From: Verrucomicrobiota bacterium
Lineage (GTDB): Bacteria > Verrucomicrobiota > Verrucomicrobiia > Chthoniobacterales > Terrimicrobiaceae
Assembly (NCBI GenBank): GCA_026398285.1
Contig: JAPLTI010000128.1
Coordinates: 1 to 20,181 of the forward strand
Length of the DNA: 20,181 nt
Direction of reading: 5' to 3'
Shown here: in pieces, positions 16,254-20,181 of the stretch
How positions within the stretch are numbered: position 1 is the stretch's first letter
Layout: each line of letters opens with the position of its first letter
Notes under the pieces: generated by a model
The model's database searches: none
Told to the model about the DNA's origin: nothing
Seen by the model: the letters and a program-made list of their open reading frames with translations, nothing else
Made by a program: the position numbers and the translations under genes

Positions 16254-16319
16254 GCTCGTTTTTCACCCACGCTGCGGCACGATGATTTTGATTCGTGCGC
16301 TGAATTCACACCCCTCACA

Positions 16320-16333
16320 GAGGAGCTTCTATT
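16320..16333 (+). promoter_or_regulatory. Ribosome binding site and AUU start codon of infC
   Basis: GAGGAG at 16320-16325 sits 5 bases before ATT at 16331-16333, and IF3 homology (NIKDIRINERIR) begins directly at that codon. An in-frame TGA at 16301 closes the frame upstream, with no ATG, GTG or TTG between. The site therefore decides the start. An AUU start is known from enterobacterial infC, where IF3 rejects it and so limits its own synthesis. Confidence 0.88.
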
Positions 16334-16957
16334 AATATCAAGGACATCCGTATCAATGAACGAATCCGCGCCCGCGAGGTGCGCGTGATTCTTGCCGCAA
16401 CCAATGAACAGCTCGGCGTCATGCGCCTGGACGAGGCGATCCGGCGAGCCCGCGCCCTCGGACTGGATCTTGTCGAGATCGCTCCCAACGCCCAGCCGCC
16501 CGTCTGCCGCATCGTGGATTTCGGGAAATTCCGTTACGACCTGGCGAAGCAGGAAAAGGAAAAGAAACACGCGGTCAGCAAGGTGAAGGAAATCAAGTTT
16601 CGGGTTAACATCGACGCCCACGACTACCTCACCAAGATTCGGCATGCGGAGGATTTCCTCGACAAAGGCAACAAGGTGAAAATCCAACTCCAGTTCCGTG
16701 GCCGCGAAATGGCCCACCAGAATCTTGGGTTGCTCGTTGTTCAGCGTGTGCGGGATGACTTGGCAGGGATGGCCCATGTGGATATGGAGCCCAAGCTTGT
16801 GGGACGTGCCGTCGGCATGACGCTCAGTCCGCTTCCTGCCAACAAGCGTCACCGCAAATTCACCAAACACGGCGAAATTCTCGAACCCGAGCCCGAAGAG
16901 GCTCCACACGAGGATGACGACCACGAGGACGACGCACCTGCGAGGGATGGAAACTGA
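16331..16957 (+). CDS. infC: Translation initiation factor IF-3, AUU start
   Basis: IF-3 binds the 30S subunit and checks the start codon and initiator tRNA. The product has 208 residues: an N-terminal domain (IRINERIRAREVRVILAATN, then LGLDLVEIAPNAQPPVCRIVDFGKFRY), a lysine-rich linker (AKQEKEKKH), a C-terminal domain (KEIKFRVNIDAHDYLTKI, FRGREMAHQNLG), and an unusual acidic tail rich in Glu, Asp and His over the last 25 residues or so. The start is ATT at 16331; a GTG at 16379 would remove 16 conserved N-terminal residues. The usual partners rpmI and rplT do not follow; a HAD gene overlaps the 3' end by 11 bp. Confidence 0.95.
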   Translation: MNIKDIRINERIRAREVRVILAATNEQLGVMRLDEAIRRARALGLDLVEIAPNAQPPVCRIVDFGKFRYDLAKQEKEKKHAVSKVKEIKFRVNIDAHDYLTKIRHAEDFLDKGNKVKIQLQFRGREMAHQNLGLLVVQRVRDDLAGMAHVDMEPKLVGRAVGMTLSPLPANKRHRKFTKHGEILEPEPEEAPHEDDDHEDDAPARDGN

Positions 16958-17636
16958 GCGCCGTCTCCTGCTTTTCGACATCGATGGCACGCTGATCACA
17001 TCCGGTGGAGCCGGCGAGGGTGCTTTGAAGGATGCGATGAAGGGGCGTTTCGGCGTTGAAGAGGATTTACAGGGGATTCTTCTGGCTGGTGCCACGGATG
17101 CCAAAATCGCACGCGAGCTTTTGGCGAAGCACGGCATCGAAGCGAGTGCTGAAAATGTGGCGGCTCTTTTGGATGAATATTTGCAGCATCTGGCGGGGCG
17201 GATGTCCCGGCACGACGGCAGGTTGTTGCCCGGCATCGTCCCGGTCTTGGAGGCTCTGGAAAACCGCCACGAAGCCGTCTTGGCCTTGCTTACGGGGAAT
17301 CTTACTCGCGGCGCGGAGATCAAGCTCACACACTATGGGGTGTGGAATTTTTTCGAGTTCGGAGCCTTTGCGGATGATCACCATGACCGCAATGAGCTTG
17401 GGAAATTCGCTCGCGCCCGGGCGCATGAGCGGCACGGCATCGAGTTTCCGCCAGAGCGGATTTATGTCATCGGCGATACGCCTAGGGATATCGAGTGTGG
17501 TCGTGCCATCGGAGCCAAGACCGTGGCCATAGCGACCGGGCATTACTCAATGCCCGAATTGGCGGAGCATGCGCCGGATTTTCTTTTTGAGGACTTCTCG
17601 GACACCCAGCGTGTGCTCGGGTGCCTGCTCGGATAG
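16947..17636 (+). CDS. HAD-superfamily hydrolase, phosphoglycolate phosphatase-like
   Basis: This 229-residue cytoplasmic phosphatase-like protein has all four HAD motifs. The nucleophile motif is DIDGT with Asp11 and Asp13, motif II is LLTGN with Thr116, the lysine of motif III is probably Lys153, and motif IV is VIGDTPRDIECG with Asp177 and Asp181. An alpha-helical cap lies at about 20-95. The pattern resembles phosphoglycolate phosphatase or related small-molecule phosphatases, but the substrate cannot be read from sequence. The ATG overlaps the infC end by 11 bp. The nearest purine stretch, GAGG, is only two bases ahead, so coupling to infC translation is likely. Confidence 0.88.
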   Translation: METERRLLLFDIDGTLITSGGAGEGALKDAMKGRFGVEEDLQGILLAGATDAKIARELLAKHGIEASAENVAALLDEYLQHLAGRMSRHDGRLLPGIVPVLEALENRHEAVLALLTGNLTRGAEIKLTHYGVWNFFEFGAFADDHHDRNELGKFARARAHERHGIEFPPERIYVIGDTPRDIECGRAIGAKTVAIATGHYSMPELAEHAPDFLFEDFSDTQRVLGCLLG

Positions 17637-17641
17637 CAAGC

Positions 17642-18478
17642 TCAGGGAGTGCCGCTTTGTTCGGCAGGTTTTTTCTTCGCCTTTGCGAAAGGTAGTCGCA
17701 GAGGCACCTCCCCAAGGCGTTTGGGTTTCAGGTGGGGCTTGTTGCCGAGGGCGTCTCGCTGATGAAGATAGTCCGAGAGAGTTGCCGATATTTCGTGCGC
17801 TGTGCGCCTTGTGTCGAAGCTCACGCCGCTGCGAATGCCATCCACCGCGTTGAACAGCGAGGTCAGGGCCATAGGGCCGCTCACAGGCAGTGTGGCAATT
17901 CCGCCGATGCCTTGGGAAATGTTCGATCCACCTGTGGTTTCGAAGGCGAGAAATTTGTTTGGAACCGGCCCTGATAATTCCTGAACGACGACGATCGTTT
18001 CCATTTTGGTTCCTCCAGCACCGAGCCCCAGTGTGCTCCGAAGAAGGCGGCTGCCTTGGTTGATCCGGGCGAATCTGCCGGTGAGCAGCCAGTAGTTTCC
18101 GCGTGGCAGGCCGTCCTCCATTGAGATGACCCGGGCTGGAGCAACATGGGTGCCGAGTTTTTTGACCAGATGCCGGTTTAGGCGGGCTTGAAGCTCCGTT
18201 CGGAAGGTTTCGAAGTCCTTGCCCGTTCTATCCACGCGCAGCCCATCCTCGTTCAGAGCGAAGGGAAGGATGAGAATTTCTTCGGGAGCGACGCTCGGAG
18301 GATTGGCGCTCGTTTGGCGGATATTGTCCACGCTCACCGAGGCACATGATGCGAGGCAGAAGGACAATCCTACGAAGATCAGCCTGGCAGCCCGACAGAG
18401 TGAGGATTTTATGCGGATTGGAATGGCGTCGAAATTCAACAAGCGGGTGAGGGAATCAGATGAGTCGGCCGTCCTCAA
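17642..18478 (-). CDS. Putative lipoprotein, DUF4410-like
   Basis: This 278-residue protein has an N-terminal hydrophobic segment ending in a lipobox (LASC, acylated Cys45 in the longest version), so it is probably a lipoprotein. The mature part resembles DUF4410: a LLTGRFARINQGSRLLRSTLG segment, a Gly-rich GLGAGGTKMETIVVV, and a C-terminal RRTAHEISATLSDYL helix, followed by a basic Lys/Pro tail. Function is unknown. No ATG start exists; TTG codons at 18478, 18442 and 18439 are all possible and none has a good ribosome site. The shorter starts give a more usual signal peptide. It converges on the HAD gene, with 5 bp between the stops. Confidence 0.72.
   Translation of the reverse strand: MRTADSSDSLTRLLNFDAIPIRIKSSLCRAARLIFVGLSFCLASCASVSVDNIRQTSANPPSVAPEEILILPFALNEDGLRVDRTGKDFETFRTELQARLNRHLVKKLGTHVAPARVISMEDGLPRGNYWLLTGRFARINQGSRLLRSTLGLGAGGTKMETIVVVQELSGPVPNKFLAFETTGGSNISQGIGGIATLPVSGPMALTSLFNAVDGIRSGVSFDTRRTAHEISATLSDYLHQRDALGNKPHLKPKRLGEVPLRLPFAKAKKKPAEQSGTP
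17650..17674 (+). terminator. Candidate terminator after the HAD gene
   Basis: TGCCG (17650-17654) pairs with CGGCA (17662-17666) around a 7-base loop, followed two bases later by six T (17669-17674). It lies 13 bp after the HAD stop, within the 3' end of the convergent lipoprotein gene. The stem is only 5 bp, so it is probably weak. Confidence 0.4.
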
Positions 18479-18531
18479 GACTCAAAAGCCAGAGGTTGAA
18501 CCGCAGGCGATCATCACGCATCGTGGCGCGC

Positions 18532-19563
18532 ATGAAATTTTCAGCACTCGGTCAGAATCTCTCCGGCGGCAGCGGCATCGAGAGCCTCATGGACGATTTG
18601 GGCAAAGCGCTTTCAGGTGTCGTCTTAATCCTGTATAAGCAACAGGACCAACTTCTACTTCAGGTCCCATTACAGGATTATCTTTTGAACATACTGGAAT
18701 TCGGGTGGCCGGTAGGTCCTGAGAACATTGCGGTGACGCCTGGTGGGCAGACGGCATTTTACTTTCTTTTCAATCTTTTCGGCGGTTGCCGTGCCGATGG
18801 AACGCCCGGTCGCATTCTTTTCCCGCTCATGCCGGAATACATCGGCTATGCAAACCAGGCGCTCGAGCCGGGAATGTTCGCCGGAGTCCAGCCCGGCATT
18901 TCGCGCACCAGCCCGCACCGCTTCAAATACCATGTGGATTTTAAAAATCTCGATCCGGGTGTCGATATTGCCGCCATGTGTGTCTCGAGGCCTACGAATC
19001 CCAGCGGGAACCTGATCTCGGATGCCGAGCTTCGGCATCTCGCGGATATCGCCGCGCAGCGTGACATCCCGCTCATCATCGACAATGCCTACGGGTGGCC
19101 ATTTCCTGGTATCGTTTTTGGCGAGGCCAAGCCGCTTTGGACCGGGCAGACTGTGCATGTGATGAGCCTGTCGAAATTCGGCCTGCCCGGCACGCGCACC
19201 GCTTTTGTGGTGGCTCCGCCCGAGGTGGCTGCCGCCGTTTCGTCCATGATGGCGGTGACCGGTCTCGCAAATGGAAACTTCGGTCAGGCGATCGCGGGTC
19301 CGCTCATTGCCAGTGGCGAAATCGTTCGCCTCAGCCGCGAGATCATTAGGCCCTTCTATCTTCGAAAACGGAACGCCGCTCTGGAGGCGATCGCAGAATT
19401 TTTCCCGGCGGATGCCCCCTATGCCCTCCATGAAAGTGAAGGCGCTCTCTTCCTTTGGCTTTGGCTGGATGGAGCAAAAAAGACCTCGCGCGAGCTCTAT
19501 GAAATCCTAAAGAAACGCGGAGTCCTCATCGTGCCCGGCGAGGAAGTCGCACAAGCCTTCTGA
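18532..19563 (+). CDS. avtA: AvtA-like valine-pyruvate aminotransferase, apparently altered by two in-frame losses
   Basis: This is a fold-type I PLP enzyme of the AvtA family (valine plus pyruvate to 2-oxoisovalerate plus alanine). The product has 343 residues, against roughly 417 in E. coli. The core is intact: SGIESLMDDL (14-23), GPENIAVTPGGQTAF (62-76), FPLMPEYIGYA (97-107), CVSRPTNPSGN (150-160), DNAYGWPFPG (184-193) and the PLP lysine Lys215 in MSLSKFGLPGTR. Two blocks known in the family are missing. About 34 residues after residue 28, which should carry the GGGNP and NYD-PQG motifs, are replaced by an odd leucine/glutamine-rich stretch (30-55). About 41 residues after VPG (334-336), which hold the substrate-binding Arg, are also lost, and a family-like end EEVAQAF follows directly. 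It may be a pseudogene kept in frame, an assembly artefact, or a changed enzyme. Confidence 0.8.
   Translation: MKFSALGQNLSGGSGIESLMDDLGKALSGVVLILYKQQDQLLLQVPLQDYLLNILEFGWPVGPENIAVTPGGQTAFYFLFNLFGGCRADGTPGRILFPLMPEYIGYANQALEPGMFAGVQPGISRTSPHRFKYHVDFKNLDPGVDIAAMCVSRPTNPSGNLISDAELRHLADIAAQRDIPLIIDNAYGWPFPGIVFGEAKPLWTGQTVHVMSLSKFGLPGTRTAFVVAPPEVAAAVSSMMAVTGLANGNFGQAIAGPLIASGEIVRLSREIIRPFYLRKRNAALEAIAEFFPADAPYALHESEGALFLWLWLDGAKKTSRELYEILKKRGVLIVPGEEVAQAF
18626..18680 (+). repeat. Inverted repeat (hairpin) inside the avtA-like gene
   Basis: TAATCCTGTA (18626-18635) and TACAGGATTA (18671-18680) are perfect 10-bp inverted repeats. An inner GGACC/GGTCC pair lies at 18645-18649 and 18663-18667. The patch 18621-18680 has 25 G or C in 60 bases, visibly AT-richer than the flanking gene, and coincides with the stretch that does not fit the AvtA family. 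It may be a small inserted repeat. No second copy was seen in this window. Confidence 0.6.
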
Positions 19564-19572
19564 GTCCCCAAA

Positions 19573-19609
19573 AAAAAGGCGTTTCGTATGTGTTGCGAAA
19601 CGCCTTTTT
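19573..19609. terminator. Strong bidirectional rho-independent terminator
   Basis: AAAAAGGCGTTTCG (19573-19586) pairs perfectly over 14 bp with CGAAACGCCTTTTT (19596-19609), with a 9-base loop. A run of eight A precedes the GGCG core and five T follow it, so it can stop transcription in both directions. It lies between the avtA-like gene end (19563) and the convergent small gene (stop at 19627). Confidence 0.92.
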
Positions 19610-19626
19610 GTTGAGTTGATTAAGTG

Positions 19627-20046
19627 TTACCCTTGGTGGTTCGTGCCGGAGAGAATCCGCCAGTTGCCGCTTTCCAGTTTTTGGAACTGGCCAAGCTTTT
19701 TGCCTGTGGTGCTGAACCATACATGAACTTGTGCAACCGGTTTCTCGACTTTTTGAGCAAGTTCCTTGACCCCTGCGCCCACTTCACCGGCGGCTTGGAG
19801 AATTTTGATGATTTGCTCTTGCATAAAGCCTTTTGGCGAGCGTGGTTTTTTGGGGCCCTTGGCTCCTCCACGGCGTTTTTTGATGGATTTTGCGCGGAGG
19901 ATGCGGGTTGCCGCAAGGACTTCTCCTGATGCGAGTCCCGCGATTTCTATTTCCACTTGTGCCACCTTGGCCAGCAGCGTTTCTTTTTTCTTGGTAAGAG
20001 AAAGAAGTGCCGTCAAAGTTTGTGTATTGATGTCTGTTACTTTCAT
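19627..20046 (-). CDS. Small basic protein with coiled-coil N-terminus and winged-helix-like C-terminus
   Basis: This is a 139-residue protein of unknown function. Residues about 1-45 look like a helix or coiled coil (LTALLSLTKKKETLLAKVAQ). Residues about 53-74 form a Lys/Arg/Gly/Pro-rich basic stretch (KSIKKRRGGAKGPKKPRSPK). The C-terminal 65 residues (QEQIIKILQAAGEVGAGVKE, then VHVWFSTTGKK) look like a small winged-helix or HTH fold. The whole suggests a nucleic-acid-binding or nucleoid protein. Similar proteins seem common in Verrucomicrobia, from memory. I chose ATG 20046 (MKVTDIN) rather than an upstream start at 20106, which adds a hydrophobic unlike stretch and overlaps the divergent frame. 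No clear Shine-Dalgarno is present. Confidence 0.75.
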   Translation of the reverse strand: MKVTDINTQTLTALLSLTKKKETLLAKVAQVEIEIAGLASGEVLAATRILRAKSIKKRRGGAKGPKKPRSPKGFMQEQIIKILQAAGEVGAGVKELAQKVEKPVAQVHVWFSTTGKKLGQFQKLESGNWRILSGTNHQG

Positions 20047-20093
20047 TAGGATTCTAAAAAACAAGGAATGTGAGTGTGCTGCAAGAAAAAAGT

Positions 20094-20181
20094 ATGCCAG
20101 CGGCAAATTTTAAAATAGAACCCAACATACTTGATTATGGGCAGTTTGATGTATGGCGGGCTAAGGGAAATCCTGATAGCA
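20094..20181 (+). CDS. Possible 5' end of a gene, cut by window edge
   Basis: An open frame from ATG 20094 runs to the end of the window for 29 codons. It encodes MPAANFKIEPNILDYGQFDV and continues with WRAKGNPDS. The composition looks protein-like, but the stretch is short, has no good Shine-Dalgarno, and no family can be named. It would be divergent from the small basic protein gene, with 47 bp between the two starts. Confidence 0.35.
   Translation, partial: MPAANFKIEPNILDYGQFDVWRAKGNPDS

Overview
The window looks like a chromosomal core-gene region of a Gram-negative bacterium of moderately high GC content. It is most likely from the Verrucomicrobiota/PVC group. That placement is inferred from the dcw cluster layout with an extra LysM protein, the lysine-rich small protein near the right end, and the general protein character; no rRNA or similar marker is present. 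MurE carries the DNPR signature of meso-diaminopimelate-adding enzymes, so the wall is probably DAP-type.

Positions 1-11934, minus strand: the first two thirds of a division and cell wall (dcw) operon. Read in transcription order it is MraZ operator, mraZ, rsmH, ftsL-like, ftsI, murE, murF, mraY, murD, a membrane LysM protein, ftsW and murG (cut by the window edge). From ftsL to murD the genes overlap by 1-4 bp or are separated by 1-4 bp. The only larger gaps are 194 bp between mraZ and rsmH and 36 bp between the LysM gene and ftsW. The products make UDP-MurNAc-pentapeptide (MurE, MurF, MurD), lipid I and II (MraY, MurG), and polymerise and cross-link septal peptidoglycan (FtsW, FtsI, FtsL).

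Positions 11935-16043, plus strand: a divergent transcription unit. It opens with a candidate promoter and a TPP riboswitch, followed by thiC, a DUF4256 gene 7 bp downstream, and a cupin-like protein of unknown function.

Positions 16044-17636, plus strand: a leader with a long hairpin, then infC starting at a rare AUU codon behind a good Shine-Dalgarno. A HAD-family hydrolase gene overlaps the infC stop.

Positions 17637-20181: a convergent gene for a DUF4410-like lipoprotein (minus). Next comes an avtA-like aminotransferase gene (plus) that keeps its PLP lysine but appears to have lost two substrate-binding blocks and to carry a hairpin-forming AT-richer patch. A strong bidirectional terminator follows, then a small basic protein (minus) and the first 29 codons of a possible divergent gene at the window edge.

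I saw no mobile element with a transposase, no CRISPR array, no tRNA or rRNA and no defence system. I do not think the window holds a large new system. The points most worth checking are the altered avtA gene with its internal inverted repeat, the AUU start and leader of infC, and the phased MraZ operator.
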